Assembly (NCBI GenBank): GCA_023053575.1
Contig: JAKZAP010000014.1
Coordinates: forward strand, 15,464,938-15,528,937
Origin: Branchinecta lynchi
Taxonomy: Eukaryota; Arthropoda; Branchiopoda; Anostraca; Branchinectidae
Direction of reading: 5' to 3'
DNA: 64,000 nt
How positions within the stretch are numbered: position 1 is the stretch's first letter; the number at the start of each line of letters is the position of its first letter. The translations under genes and the position numbers were made by a program. The notes under the pieces were generated by a model, which had not been told where the DNA came from, made no database searches, and saw nothing but the letters and a program-made list of their open reading frames with translations. Of this stretch, positions 1 through 11,149 are shown piece after piece.

Positions 1-261
1 CAAAATATTTTGTTTGTCCCTTAATTTCAATCCCCTCCCCCACCCCTAAATGTAGAGCTACAAAGCCCATCTACGAACTTGACTGGTCCGACGACCCAAC
101 GAACCTTCTCACCAAGTTTCATCAAAATATCTCATTCCCTTCGAGAGTTATCGTGCTTACAGACGGACGGACGGACGGACGGACGGACGGACGGACGGAC
201 AGACGGACAACTTTTGCGATGTCATAGGTATCCCTCCACTTACGTTTTGGGATCCCAAAAA
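1..261 (-). mobile_element. Family A element, one end only (cut by window start)
   Basis: Matches the left end of the full copy at 16195-17612, reverse-complemented. It ends in the palindromic terminus with GGGATCCC at about 250-257 and carries a (GGAC)n microsatellite at 163-208. The short reading frame of TDGR repeats is just this microsatellite translated. The layout (palindromic end, microsatellite, then tandem core) recalls PEARL/DINE-1-like non-autonomous Helentrons; that class is inferred. Confidence 0.8.
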
Positions 262-544
262 GTTATTTTTGTTGAGTTGTTTTGGTTTGTTGTGGTTGAA
301 GGTTGATTCCACTGCTGACAAAGTTATGTGATCGGTATTGTGGATTTGGTGGTCCCCCCCAGGACAACCTGGACGCCCGGTTTCTCGGGTAACTGGTTTA
401 TTTGAAGATGTATCGTTTAGTCTTTCTGTTTTTTGTTACAAGTTGTTGACTGTGTTTGTGTAAAATAAAGAATAACCTAAACATCAGTCTATTTATGCGA
501 GTAGTTTCTGCCAGATTCTTCAAATAAAGAAAACAAAATCTTAC
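262..544. other. Intronic sequence downstream of exon 4
   Basis: This follows the exon-4 donor site on the minus strand. I see no repeat match to other parts of the window and no coding signal. Confidence 0.5.
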
Positions 545-751
545 CACAAATGGCCTTCCGACTGATGGTCCTCCCTGCGCTATGTAGAGGGTAGATGCTG
601 AACTGAACGCCAAGTCCATCTCCCGGCGACTAATGGAGATTGTTTCATGTTCTCGACAGTTGAAATAGAGGGTGACATTGTTCCCTGAAACGCGGAAGGC
701 GAATCGCGTCCATCGCCTAGTAAAAGCGGGAACTGTGAACGATGCCAGCGT
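545..751 (-). CDS. COL18A1-like: Collagen XV/XVIII-like gene, exon 4: end of TSPN domain
   Basis: This 207-base exon encodes 69 residues without a stop. It starts TLASFTVPAFTRRW and contains VTLYFNCREHETISI and then LYIAQGGP. A polypyrimidine tract and AG precede 751, and a GTAAGA donor follows 545. It is in phase 0 at both ends, fitting the phase-0 end of exon 3. Known from the family: the second half of the thrombospondin N-terminal-like domain of collagens XV and XVIII has the same order, an F-x-W-(T/N)-x-(F/L)-A strand, a V-x-L-x-(V/F)-(N/D)-C-x-E strand and a closing A-x-x-G turn. These are secreted basement-membrane proteoglycan collagens. Inference: same gene as the exons at 13602-13779 and 18034-18199. 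The next exon, and the collagen repeats, would lie beyond the window start. Confidence 0.93.
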
Positions 752-2369
752 CTGGAAGGAAAGAGAATAGTCTTAACAGTATCTCGTTTTAACATCAGTT
801 CACAGACAGGCTGTTGGATTTATGCATTTTAGTTATCCAGAGCGGCTAGCAAAACAATCAAGTTTGCCGACACAATACCAATAAAAATGTTGAGTCGCGT
901 CTGGACAGAAGTTGCTAGATCGCTTGCTTGATCGCGCCTGAAAACAAATCAGAACTGGAACATTTTCTTGCTTTATTCTCCACACCCCAGAGCAAAATAA
1001 CACTAGGGTAGCGCCAATACCTATGCTTTCCATGCTTTGCAAACGGGCCATACTCATACCGCCGCCCACTACGCTTGCGGCATTTAAAGCGAGACAAACT
1101 TTTGGGTTCAAAAATTTCTAGTAAAGCAAAGGAGCGGTCTGCACACACCAAGAAAACAATAGAAGCTGTATCATTTTTTGCTATGTTCAGAACATGAAGT
1201 TATCGGAGCCGGCGCTGGCGAAATACTGATTGAGTTTCAGTAGGGTGTTCTATACCGCTAGTGGAGCTAGTGTCCATGCTATTTGAGTGTGTGTCAGTTT
1301 GTCAAGTCTTGGCGCTACTTCCAAGTGTTATTTTACTCTGCCACACCCTCGCCATCTCTCGTTACGTCAGTTATACTTTACTTGACGTTCATGATACACT
1401 GCAAATCGTGAAGTACCAACTGAATCCTTGTCCAGTACCAGTTCCATAATTAGCGAACTGTTGAATCCTGGCTTTACTGACTGACCGACACTGAAAAGCA
1501 GTTAACATTTTGCTGATGAAAATGATGAGTCAAGCTGATCTCCTCCCCCAATGGGTGGGTCTACCGAATATTTTTGTATTTATTTAAATTCATGTTTCGA
1601 AACTCTCCAATATGTCAGCTCAACTTTCAAAAAAGTTGATCGGTGATCCTAAAATAAGAAACAACATACTCTGAAATCACGGACACCAACTTTTCACCTG
1701 TGATTAACTCAACAAACCATCCATGTGTGGGGGAGGGAGGGGGGGGGGGGGGTAGAGGAGTAAAATACCATTGTGACTCGTGCAGATCTCGACGGCTGAG
1801 CCAACAGGGATGAAGGTTAGTAGGTGGCAAGATCACATAATTCTACAGGTGAGCCATAGGCCCGGGTTTTTGTCAATCGACCTTGTGTCTCCAGCTTGAC
1901 CCTCTATTTATTATGATTTTTATACAGAAGTGTAATTAAAACCTTGAACCTAGGCCTATCGATATCGGGGAGGGATTTGATCCATCCGGGGAGTAGGAGG
2001 CGAGTCACAAATATTGTAACAGACCCAAACTGTTTCTATCCCTCGTTCTGCGCCAAGGCTGGTGAACTTTCATAGCCTTAGAAAGCCATTAGCGTACCAT
2101 TTATTAAAAAAGAGTCATCAGTACGGGTGTGACGAATAGTAGATTAGCTTTTAAATATCAAAATTAGCTTTCTTCGTAGTTGGGATAATTTGGGACCAGT
2201 GAGTCTGCAATAACAAACAACCATATCCTTTCGGTTAGGTCGGCCCACCGACATCCTCTGTCCTTTTCAAGACTCATGATATCTGGACCTTGGTTTAACC
2301 TTTTAGAGCTTGTGGGTGTTGTGGTGTGTTTATGAACTTCAGAGGCGAGTGTTTGATCTTTGATGGTTG
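752..2369. other. Intron 3 sequence, no recognised feature
   Basis: Part of the intron between exons 3 and 4. There is a G-run at about 1739-1752. The small open frames show no splice-flanked or domain-like sequence. No match to the repeat families of this window was noticed. Confidence 0.5.
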
Positions 2370-2758
2370 GCTACTAAGCAGTAAAGACATGACACCGTTA
2401 AGCAATTACAGACCGATTGCTCCGGTGACTGTTTTTTCGAAACTTTCGAAAAGTTTTTCATTGTTTGATTTCACCCCAGACTGATTCGTCGCACTATCAG
2501 TTTGGGTTCAAAGAAGGGTCTGCGTATTGAAATAAGAGTAAATAAGTATTAAGATTGGTAAAGTTAAATTCAAAAATAATTTGAACAGTTGAAATGGTAA
2601 ATGGAGTTATATTTTTTGAAGTTTAAAATTTTGTTTGTTTTTTTGGAAAGAGTAGGTGACGTTAAAGATTTAAAGGAAATGTTAACGTCACCGAGTGGAG
2701 GAGGAGTCGTAGCCCAAAAAGTAAAGTAACAAATTTTCGAAAGGCTACGCGGGTTTAA

Positions 2759-2791
<33 letters not shown>

Positions 2792-3885
2792 AGGGTCTGC
2801 GACGGAGTTCTGTGTGTTCATCCATAAATCTGTCGTGCAGTACTTCTGTCTTTTGTCTAGTCCTGTGTTTGCGTGCTTCATTGAAGCAAAGGTAGATTTT
2901 GACAGACTGAACCATAAGAAGCTCCTGGACAATATGGACATAAAGGGAGTTGACGTCGTGTCATTAGAACTCTTGAACATTGGTTTGGTGTCCAGGGTTT
3001 CAGAATAAAATGGAATGGTTATTTCAACGAGTCATTCCCTGTTCTGAATATTGTGCGGCAAGGTGGGGTCCTCTCACCGTTGCTGTATAACCTTTATGGG
3101 GATGATCTCAGGCTGCGTTTGGCACAAACTGGGGTTGATTGTTTAATTGGTAATGTTTAATGTTTGCTTTAATAGCCCGAGTTATGCTGATGACCTGGTT
3201 ATTTCTTACAGTGGCTGCACTAAACCATCTACATTCAATATGTGATGATTTTGCGTCATCTATCAGTATAGTGTTTAACACGGCTAAGAGTCTAAGACCC
3301 AGTGTATGGCGTTCATTCCAGTGCCCTTTGAAACACATTCCTATGTCATTACTTTCTGGAGTGCCACCGTCTTTTGTTGAATCCGGCAAATATCTTGGGT
3401 TCACGGTGGCTCCGTCCTTGAGTGACGAGCTCCACGTTCCTCTTCTGGCTTTTAGCTATTTGGATTTAACTTGATTGATTGATTTTAAAGCATTTTCACG
3501 TTCGCTATGCTGCAGGGCTAGCTTACTCCTTCGTAAGTTCGGGAAAAGCGACCCTGCCGTGAAGTGTTTTCTTTGCAGAGCTTACTTCATTCCGTTGTAC
3601 GGTCTAGCTTTTGTGCAGTCTTTGTCTTTGTAAGAACTCTCTTCAGGTTCTTTAGAACAATTCTTTCCGGTGGCTTCTCGGTTTTTCCCTTAATTGTAGT
3701 GTTTCCGGAATGTTTGTTGGTCGCGGCCTCTCATCTTTTCCTGAATTGCGTAGGAAATAATCCCTTTCAATCCAGACAAGGATGCTTGCTTCGGACAACC
3801 CGCTCCTTCTTCTGGTGCTTTCCTCGCCGCTATTTTGATTGTCTCTGCCGCTTTGGCGGACTTGGTCTGGTGAGCTCTATACAGA
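2370..3885 (+). pseudogene. Dead non-LTR retrotransposon (CR1/L2-like) reverse transcriptase
   Basis: Reverse-transcriptase blocks appear in the normal order but in different frames. NYRPI is at 2404-2418 (frame 1), followed by QFGFKEGSA up to the insertion at 2525. Then come FIEAKVDFDRLNHKKLLDNM (frame 3, from about 2880), RQGGVLSPLLYNLY (frame 2, from 3056) and the catalytic box YADD at 3183-3194. After these, KFGKSDPAVKCFLCRAY (about 3534-3590) and a CSVSGMF/FPELRRK stretch match the region after the RT domain in CR1/L2-type LINEs. Known: these proteins copy their own RNA at the target. Seen: at least two frameshifts, stops and a 265-bp insertion, so it cannot be functional. The endonuclease part is absent. 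Confidence 0.88.
2525..2801 (+). mobile_element. Family R retroposon inserted into the dead LINE, with poly(A) and 14-bp target duplication
   Basis: The 14-base duplication AAGAAGGGTCTGCG is at 2511-2524 and again at 2788-2801. Between them lies about 264 bp ending in an unbroken run of about 29 A. Removing insert and one duplicate restores the reading frame of the LINE. Near the 3' end is a hairpin with arms GGTGACGTTAA (2655-2665) and TTAACGTCACC (2682-2692). The related copy at 28860-29755 keeps the lower stem. This is a LINE-mobilised retroposon, either a SINE or a 5'-truncated LINE 3' end; I cannot tell which. Confidence 0.88.
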
Positions 3886-4363
3886 GTTCGTTCCACCCTA
3901 CTTACCATAGTTACTACGCATGACGTCACGAATTCAGGCTTTTTGCCGTCAAGGCTGGAACGATTTTTCTATCTTCCAGCAGAATATCATGCCACGGGAG
4001 AATCCGACCAATCCCGATACAGACATGCGTAGTTACCAAGCTTACTACGCTCGCGAGCATGGTAAGCAAATAGTTAGTATAAGTTACTCTTTCGAGAAGG
4101 TTGGAACGGTCAGCGTAGCAGGGCTCCCCGTCCCAGACCGGGTAAGTCAAGCTCCTTTCGTTTCTTTCCTTTATTTCTTTATTTTGTTGAAGTTTTCGTT
4201 GTTCAGGATGTTTTGCTTTGAGGATAATTAGTCCCTTACAGGTCCTCTGGGCATTGAAGATTCTAGTTTTTCTTAATAAACCCTTCTTTCATTCATTCAT
4301 TCACGAGGTTGGAACGAAAATAATAACTAATAGTTACTATTGTTAGAAGGGTGGAACAAGCTC
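3884..4363 (+). mobile_element. Family C MITE, copy 1 (interrupted)
   Basis: The terminal inverted repeats resemble GAGCGTGTTCCACCCT at the left and AGGGTGGAACAAGCTC at the right. The body matches the intact copies at 4494-4796 and 20389-20693, with alternating TAGTTACTA motifs. It is split by the retroposon tail at about 4118-4306. The superfamily is not assigned. Confidence 0.85.
4118..4306 (+). mobile_element. LINE 3' end with (ATTC)n tail inside the family C MITE
   Basis: This stretch is missing from the other C copies and ends in tandem ATTC units (about 4289-4304), as in CR1-like LINE 3' ends. About 13 bases of the host MITE appear lost at the junction. No target duplication was found. 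Confidence 0.6.
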
Positions 4364-4401
4364 ACAACAAACTTGATGCTCAGGCACCATTTTTGTTGCT
4401 T

Positions 4402-4493
4402 GTAAGTAAGTAAGTAAGTAATTTATTTATAACCCACCATTTCGAAAGAGCGGAGTAAATATAAGAAACAAATAAAACACATAAAGACACATA
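4402..4493 (-). repeat. Family P retroposon 3' end with (TAAG)n
   Basis: It begins with four TAAG units and continues into a segment with CCCACC and GCGGAGTAAAT. The same order recurs at 8940-9060. This reads as a SINE or LINE 3' end in reverse, with a (CTTA)n tail. The class is inferred. Confidence 0.55.
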
Positions 4494-4796
4494 TAGCGTG
4501 TTTCCATCCTACTTACCGTAGTTACTACGCATGACGTCATGAATTCTGGCTTTTTGCCGTCAGGGCTGGAAAGATTCTTTTATTTTCCAGCAGAATATCA
4601 TGCCACGGGCGAATCCGACCAATCACGTTACATAGATCCGTAGTTACTACGCTTACTACGCTCCCGAGCGTGGTAAGCAAAAAGTTACTATTAGTTACTA
4701 TTTCGAGAAGGTCGGAACGGTCAGCGTAGTAACTTTTGGTGAGGTTGGAACGGAATTAACTAATAGTTAATATTTTTAGAAGGGTGGAACACGCTC
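4494..4796 (+). mobile_element. Family C MITE, copy 2
   Basis: About 303 bp, with a degraded left TIR (AGCGTGTTTCCATCCT) and an intact right TIR (AGGGTGGAACACGCTC). The body aligns along its length with the copy at 20389-20693 in opposite orientation. Confidence 0.88.
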
Positions 4797-4802
4797 ATAG
4801 AA

Positions 4803-4905
4803 ACATGCCGTCAAGGCTGGAACTTTTTTTCTATTTTCCAGCAGAATATCACACCACGGGCGAATCCGACCAATCCCGATACAGAAATGCGTAGCTACCT
4901 TCATT
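4803..4905 (+). mobile_element. Family C MITE, fragment
   Basis: Only the middle portion from CCGTCAAGGCTGGAAC to the second TAGCTAC motif remains, directly after copy 2. It has no TIRs. Confidence 0.75.
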
Positions 4906-4969
4906 ATTATTGAGTATTCCTCGTTTTTTTTATATTACTGATTTATTTGTTGTCATATATTCAAATAAC

Positions 4970-5070
4970 GCATAAAACGGATACGTCAGCTACGATGCTT
5001 TGGCAGCGATATTTCGGCCCTTCTTGGCAAGGGTCCACGTGAGGCTGTCAATCTTCAGGGTTGATGATGG
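4970..5070 (-). repeat. Family D (Penelope/hammerhead-like) fragment
   Basis: On the minus strand this holds the stem-II segment GGACCCTTGCCAAGAAGGGCC followed by GAAA and later GTAGCTGACGTATCC. The CTGANGA box is mutated here (CTCACG). See the copies at 20090-20290 and 54118-54260. Confidence 0.7.
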
Positions 5071-5217
5071 GGAAGGAACAATTCTGTATATTACATGTTT
5101 TTGTATGTTAACGACTGGCCCTAATTGGTCCTTATTCAATGAATAAAAAAAAACAAGAAAAAAAACACAAAGGTAAACTGATGTACAGCGAGAAAATATG
5201 CAAATGAGTACTAGCCC

Positions 5218-5590
5218 TGAAAGGACACGTCTTACCTATAATTCTAACGCAACCTACTTCTATAATCACTCCATATATTTCTAAACCCGGAAGCCCCAAT
5301 TTCCTACAGTACATTCTAATCCCTCTAACAAAACCATGCTGATTTTCTCACTTGCCGTTTTTTACTACCTTCGATGTGTATCACGCTGTCGACGGTTGTC
5401 TGCGAAGAGTTTTTCCATCAGAAAAACCAGATTATATAAATCGTTTCCCTCTTTTCGCTACAAGTCTCGGAAAAGGCTTAAAACAGCCAAAACCGTGTGT
5501 TATTTATTGAAAGCACAGGCTACTTTTAGAGTACGCAAATATTTTAAAATACTGACATTTGAAGAGCAAATAGTGCGAGGGGTCCTTTAA
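5218..5590 (+). mobile_element. Family E piggyBac-like MITE, copy 1
   Basis: About 373 bp, similar throughout to 12741-13118. The right end is GGGGTCCT followed by TTAA (5587-5590). The left end is AGGACACG preceded by TGAA, one change from TTAA. A TTAA target and AGGACM-type ends fit piggyBac; the assignment is inferred. Confidence 0.82.
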
Positions 5591-5867
5591 GGAATTGACA
5601 AGAACCTAGCGGTATATTGCATACCAAACAAGAAGTAATACAAGTGTGAAAGAAAAGAGAATGACTTCTCTAAACGAAAGACTACGATTCCCGTATACCT
5701 TTGAAGAGTTGAACACCCCCCCGCCCCCACCGCTCGAGCGCTACCTTGTAATGTCCTCAAGTCGGACATAGACTACCGGCCAGGGTATCACATAGAGCCA
5801 GTACCGGAAAAGGTTCATCCGGGCCAGTGAAAGTATAAGAGCAATAACCTCATTGGTTCATGGACAT
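5591..5867. other. Intronic sequence
   Basis: Nothing recognised apart from a C-rich run at about 5717-5730. Confidence 0.5.
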
Positions 5868-7080
5868 TAAGAGGAAACTAGACCTACGTGCCTGGGCAAC
5901 GTGAAGTGTTGCATCAACCTTTGTTCGGCTTCGCCAACTAAAGTGTTGCGAGAACAACACTTTGGTTTGCTAACGGTTAAATGCTGCCTTGTCAACCCAT
6001 CGAGGTCTTCAAAATGGTATGTTCTAATCCATGAAGAATATTTTTCTGAACTGATGACACAATCTGTAATCACATGGTTATCCCTCAGCTTTGAACAAAA
6101 CAAACAGAATATCGGAAGTAGGGACTAAATTGACTTTGCAGCCAGTTGAACTTTATCCTTTTCAATCGTAGACATCGTGAATTGTGGAAACTTGGAAAAT
6201 TATCTTCTGTAACCTAGTTGGCATTATAAAGCTATCCATAGCTTTTTAGTTCAAAATACCAAAATACCTCTTACTAATTATTGCGTAGCATATATCGTTG
6301 TTTTACATTATCATTTGTATGGGTTGCCTTAACACTTACTTCTAGGTTACAGTGAAATACCATCATCATAGGCCATTCTAGCATCTCATGAAAATGGCAA
6401 TGCTTAGCAACCGATTCTTGAACGACGACATGAAGCAAACTTTTCTTATCGTCAAAAACACCGGAAACAAAATAGCTACACATACTAGGAAAAGTCGGAA
6501 GCCCGGAAGATGATTATAGTGTAATCGCCGACTGTTAGTTAAAAGTCCCTGACTTGTCTCACAGTTGGGTTCCGCCTGTTCTTTGTTTGAGTGTTTACCC
6601 TAACATTAAAGTTGTCAAACCCTCAAAGACTTAATTCTAAGTTACGGTGATAGACCATGGAGACTCATTTTCTTACCCTCAGATTTAAAGAGATCAAATA
6701 AAATGTGCACCAATTTGCACTAGTTTCTAGCCCCTTATGAACCCCTGCTAGCAACTGATATCTCCCCGTGATAGATATAGTTTCAAATTTTTTTTCAATT
6801 CAAATACACCAGAAACAAAGAATAGGATTAATAGGTACACCAACTAGCAAAAGTTACAATTCCCTCATCGCAGACAATGATTACGGTGTAACAGTCGATT
6901 TTTGCTTGCAAGTAAAAAAAACAACAACAGAATATCGGAAGTAGGGACTAAATTGATCTTGCAGCCAGTTGAACTTTATCCTTTTCAATCGCCGACATCG
7001 TGACTTGCGAAACGAAACATTATCTTACACAATCTAGTTGGTGTTATAAAGCTATCTGTAACTTTTCAGGATCAAAATAA
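5868..7080 (+). mobile_element. Family H element, copy 1
   Basis: It starts with the same ACTAGACCTACG...GGGCAACGTGAAGTGTTGC segment as the copy at 48985. A hairpin GTGTTGCGAGAACAACAC follows near 5943. The downstream part with CAGAATATCGGAAGTAGGGA occurs twice (about 6105 and 6930), so the body is partly tandem. The right end runs into family A at about 7085. Confidence 0.75.
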
Positions 7081-7084
7081 CGTA

Positions 7085-7400
7085 GATGCCACTCGGTTGT
7101 AACCGGATTTTTTTTAAGTCAAACTTTTATTCAAAGTTGATTAGATGTTCTTTATAGGGATAAGGAGATACGCTGGTTTTGTTTCTGTATTTTTTTTTTT
7201 TGCTGGACTAGTAGTTCGCTCGGAAATCGGCAGGAAGTCTCGGTCAGTATCGTCAAAATAGATATGGCTTATAGAGGTATATCTGAACTTGGTTTTCTCT
7301 GATGATTAGCCTGTCCAAGACTGGATCTGGCGAAGACAAGACTCGATTGTCTGAATCAAATATTAGAGCCCATCGACACCTTTGGTCTTGTTATTCAAGT
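7085..7400 (+). mobile_element. Family A element, right-end fragment
   Basis: Contains a core unit (TTGATTAGATGTTC) and the right end, CATCGACACCTTTGGTCTTG, as in the copies at 16195 and 26516. The GGGATCCC box is reduced to a CCCATC remnant. No left end. Confidence 0.75.
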
Positions 7401-8149
7401 TTCTCGCACGCATATGAAGTGCAGAACGCAAATCGATCTCTGTCAGGTGTCATGCGAGCTCTTAGCTCTTGTTTCAGGCTGTAAAATCTTTCCTGCCTTA
7501 TTTTTTTTTTTTTTTACCGACTAGAGTTTTACCGACATAAAGTCAAGCATGACTTTAGTTCAGAAAACAGATTTTGAAAATTCTCTGAACCCCACCTTCT
7601 TTATCTTCTAGTCCCACGCAGCTATAGCTGCCACCCTTTATCCTTTCATTTGAGCGACTTCTAACGGCGGGTTTATTTGCCCGATTATTAGATCCGTCAC
7701 AGTCCTGACACAAACTTGATTAACCGGATACCAGAGAGGCTGGCAATATTTCCGTGAAGCCAAAGAGAAGACAGAAGCGGGCTTAAAGACCAATGAATAC
7801 GTTGTTCGAAATATTTCTGATCGCTGAAAGTTTAACCGAAAGGGCTGGGATATGACAATCTAGTTACCCATCACTTATTCACTTAAATGGGCTTGAAGAC
7901 CCGCTGAAAATGCCTTACTTCGTTGTACTGCTATTCAGGAATAATCGGTTTTCAAATAGTGAAATTTCCGTGTGATTTGTGGTACCTCTATGTGCTTGTA
8001 TTTTTGTTGTATGCCTTACGAGAAAGATTTATGATTTTTTTTTGCTCAGGCATTAAGCAAGTTTCACCAAACTCATCACTGCCCACTGAAAAGCCTCGTT
8101 TCTGTTGTGACTAAAATTTCCCGCGTCATAGTATAATTTAAGCTTTGGG
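7401..8149. other. Intronic sequence, no recognised feature
   Basis: Carries a T-run at about 7500-7516. No domain-like frame or match to other families was seen. Confidence 0.45.
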
Positions 8150-8283
8150 GAAGGCCGCAAATACTCTGAACGTCATAACTAGAGCAGATAGTGCAAAATA
8201 AAAAAATTCCTTTGCAGAATCCAAATATTTCTGTGTATTCAATTAAATGACACAAAAATAAGTTTGATTTTCGGTTAAACTTT
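8150..8283 (+). repeat. Family S dispersed repeat, copy 1
   Basis: Shares CTGAACGTCATTACTAGAGC-like sequence, an A-rich stretch, GTGTATTCAA and TCGGTTAAA in the same order with 14693-14840. No terminal repeats were identified. Confidence 0.6.
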
Positions 8284-8368
8284 AACAGCCCGCGTTACAA
8301 AGGGTCTACTATCTCCGACAGGACAAACAAGTAAGCCTGTAACAGCTCGTCAACCAGATCGCTAATTG

Positions 8369-8783
8369 CGTTTTTGTGGATACCATGGTATCTGATACCA
8401 CGGTCTAGAGTCGTTTTTGCAGTTAAAGTGGTACAAGATACCATGGTTAAAAGGCGCTTTCGAAGTTACCACTGTATCTGACCAGTTGACCACTCACCGT
8501 GGCAACTGATATTCAGATTCAGGTCCCGACCGTGGTAACAGATCGTGCTATTTGAAAAATTCATCTCACTTTCATCATCCCCATCACAGAAGCCTAGGTT
8601 TTTGTTCAAATTGTGGTAAAGAAGTTTGGCACTTGTGATGTGAGTGGATATTAGTATTCCTTGGATACTTTGGATTGACTTCTAGAAGCACAAATTCTGC
8701 AATTACCGTAGTATCGGATACCACGGTAACTGCAAAAACGATAAAATTAGTGGTATCAGATACCATGGTTTCTACAAAAAACG
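8369..8783. mobile_element. Family O MITE with about 55-bp imperfect TIRs
   Basis: Left end CGTTTTTGTGGATACCATGG at 8369 and, as reverse complement, the right end ACCATGGTTTCTACAAAAAACG up to 8783. The similarity runs on through TATCTGATACCAC and CGTTTTTGCAGTTA. The interior repeats ACCATGGTATC and CCACGGT motifs several times. No clear target duplication. Confidence 0.78.
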
Positions 8784-8939
8784 TAACTACCAAGCAGCAA
8801 CGGTCTTTTCTTCGGGGCTGTCGGCCAAACTCCAGCTTCCAATGAAATCTCCCCTTCGTCACATTAGCAGGGTTGTAAAGCTAATCTCCTAATATTGGTA
8901 TGGTCTTGCTATTAACCAAGAATATAAGGTAGCCAAAGC

Positions 8940-9100
8940 AAAATAAATAAGTAAGTAATCTACTTGTAACCCGCCGTTTTAAAAAGCGGAGTAAGTGAAA
9001 GAAAATAAATCAAACACATGAAACTCACATAAAAAAGATACACAAGTTTCAATCTTTCGGCCACAAAAGCGCTGGTTCGGCCCAATTGTCCATAATATTT
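8940..9100 (-). repeat. Family P retroposon 3' end, copy 2
   Basis: Has TAAGTAAG, then CCCGCC...AAAGCGGAGTAAG and an A-rich CACATGAAACTCACAT stretch, aligning with 4402-4493 and extending further. Confidence 0.55.
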
Positions 9101-10456
9101 TAAAGCGACAAACATCCAAAGGGTAATGTATGGTTATGGCATAATTTTGACAAATGGAGCAGCTGCTTCACATATTTAAATAACATGCTTTCATCTTTTT
9201 GATCTTCTTTCTTTCGCAGAACATAAGTAACACCAGAACGAAACAGAATAAAACGAGGGCAAAAAGTGCCGTACAAATTATCCAAAGCTTTACGATTACA
9301 GCGACCAAGGATGGGAAGATGCGCCTATAGGCGGTACCGATAGATTAGCAAACTTCTTGAACAACCGAAGAGCAAGTTTTGACAGTTAAAATTTGAATGT
9401 TATGTCAAGCCATCGTCGAGAGTCCATCGATTTAGAGTGAGTCTTCACCTTCCGGAGTCTGGGTTCCCAGTCCGAGATTTTTTTTGAATTTCTTCCGCGA
9501 TATTTAAAATTCGGAAAATCTGTAAGTTCAAAAGCCCCTTTTTTTCCGGATTATTTTGATATACTTTTGAACCGGTTCATATTCCAGATACAATTTACAG
9601 AAGACGTCAAAGAATAATCTGGAAGCCCAGACTCCGGAAGTTCCGGAAGTCGAAGAGATCCAAGAGAGATAGAAGCTTTGGATGTATTCGAACGTTTGAC
9701 GTAGGGTTGAAATGCAGGTACTCACATCTTGAAAGGTTAACTTAAAGGCCAATTTTGAGAAGTTTTGACGACAGCTTACTCATATTTCTGGTGAGTGTGG
9801 ATCGGCTACGGCTTACTAAGAGCAAGTCGTCCGCTTTATCTATGTAGCTAAAGGCATGGTCTTAATAAAAGTAAGCAGGGAGCAAAGAATCGAGTCACGA
9901 AGATGTGGCCGAATTGAACATTTAGGGAGATAAGACGAACATCGAACACCATCTGGCGAACACCAGTTGAGACAGGAATAACCTTGCCATTTGAACCTTA
10001 CTCAAGAATGACAAACCAAAATTTCAATAGATTCACAATCCAGACAGAGTCATAAATGTTTCCGTAATTATGTGAGAGCTGCCCTTGCCACAGACACAAA
10101 TATACAAGATTCGACAGAAGCATACAAGCATTGCATTGGAGCTCGCAGGCGAACTTCTTGCATTCCGATTAAATAACCTCAGGAGACACGAGTTCCAACT
10201 TAACATCGCATTGTCGAGGCATGGAACCAACTTCCATCACATGAGGTTGCCAACCAATCAGTATACGCTTTCGAAAAACCATTTGAGAAGATTTTCTGGA
10301 GCCTTGGACGTAAATAAAAATTATAACAATAAGGATATCTACAATCTAACACCTTTGTGGCGTCAAGAGCAACTGAAGGTATTTCAAGGACAAAACTAGA
10401 GCGACCTGCTTTACCGCTTAGACCAACTAAGCTCAAAGCTGGAACCATTATCGATC
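9101..10456. other. Intronic sequence, no recognised feature
   Basis: Open frames on both strands here, including a 104-residue one at 10085-10399, show no recognised domain, no matching splice sites and no repeat partner. Confidence 0.45.
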
Positions 10457-10788
10457 ACAGGTACCACTGCGTGGCCGAGTGGTTAGCGCGCCCGACTTGC
10501 AAGTGAAGGGTCGCTTGTTCGTGTCTCGGAAGCGCCTACTGTTTGGTTTGGGACGGGGGTTAGTGGCGTAACCCTGTAAGACAAGCCAAAGTCCACCCAG
10601 CTTCAAATGGGTACCTGGAGAAATCCGGGGAAGGTGACAGGAAGGGTGTGTGAAAGCACAGGATGGCTGGCCCCCAGCCCCCGATTGCACTTCCTGGCTG
10701 AGGGCCGAGAGTCGGAGATTAGCACCGCCAGCTTGGCCTGTCAAGGCTAGTCCTGATACCTGTACCTTTTACCTTTACAGGTACCACT
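10457..10788 (+). mobile_element. Family L tRNA-derived SINE with 12-bp target duplications
   Basis: The duplication ACAGGTACCACT lies at 10457-10468 and 10777-10788. The head carries an A-box-like TGGCCGAGTGG (10472-10482) and a weak B box near 10518, as in a Leu/Ser-type tRNA. The central part includes CCACCCAGCTTCAAATGGGT. The tail is a simple TACCTTT-type repeat. These sequences are copied by LINE machinery from pol III transcripts. A diverged copy lies at 19395-19650. Confidence 0.88.
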
Positions 10789-11149
10789 TTCCATACTTGT
10801 GTGAAGTCCTACCTTAGTTATCGCAGACTTCAGGTTTACGTTCACAGCCTTAAAGCATACCTCGCACTATTCACGGTTTATGTTCCAATTTTCAAAATTA
10901 CCTGAGTACGGTAAAAAAAAAAAAGCTCTGCTTTTAACGAATTGTCCACGGCTTTGGCTGTTTTAAGCTTTTTCACAGGCCCATTGGCTTCAAGCAAAAA
11001 CTCGGCGAAGTTCAAATAACCGGTTTATACGCGAACACCCGTCGGGGGCATAATGCAGATGGAAAATAATAAATCGTGGCAAGTGCAAAGAAACTAGTGA
11101 GGTAGGCTATCGTTAGCGAGTTCAGAATGTAACATGAATCTAGGTCTAC
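10789..11149. other. Intronic sequence
   Basis: An A-run is at about 10913-10924. No gene or repeat was recognised. Confidence 0.45.

Noticed and set aside
79..306. Open frame with TDGRTDGR repeats
   Set aside because: It is the (GGAC)n microsatellite of a family A element read as protein; the same appears at 16153-16362.
2570..2980. 136-residue antisense frame with a run of F
   Set aside because: The F-run is the poly(A) tail of the family R insert read on the other strand.
10469..10776. Functional tRNA gene at the SINE head
   Set aside because: The B box is degenerate and the sequence is flanked by 12-bp duplications with a SINE body and tail.
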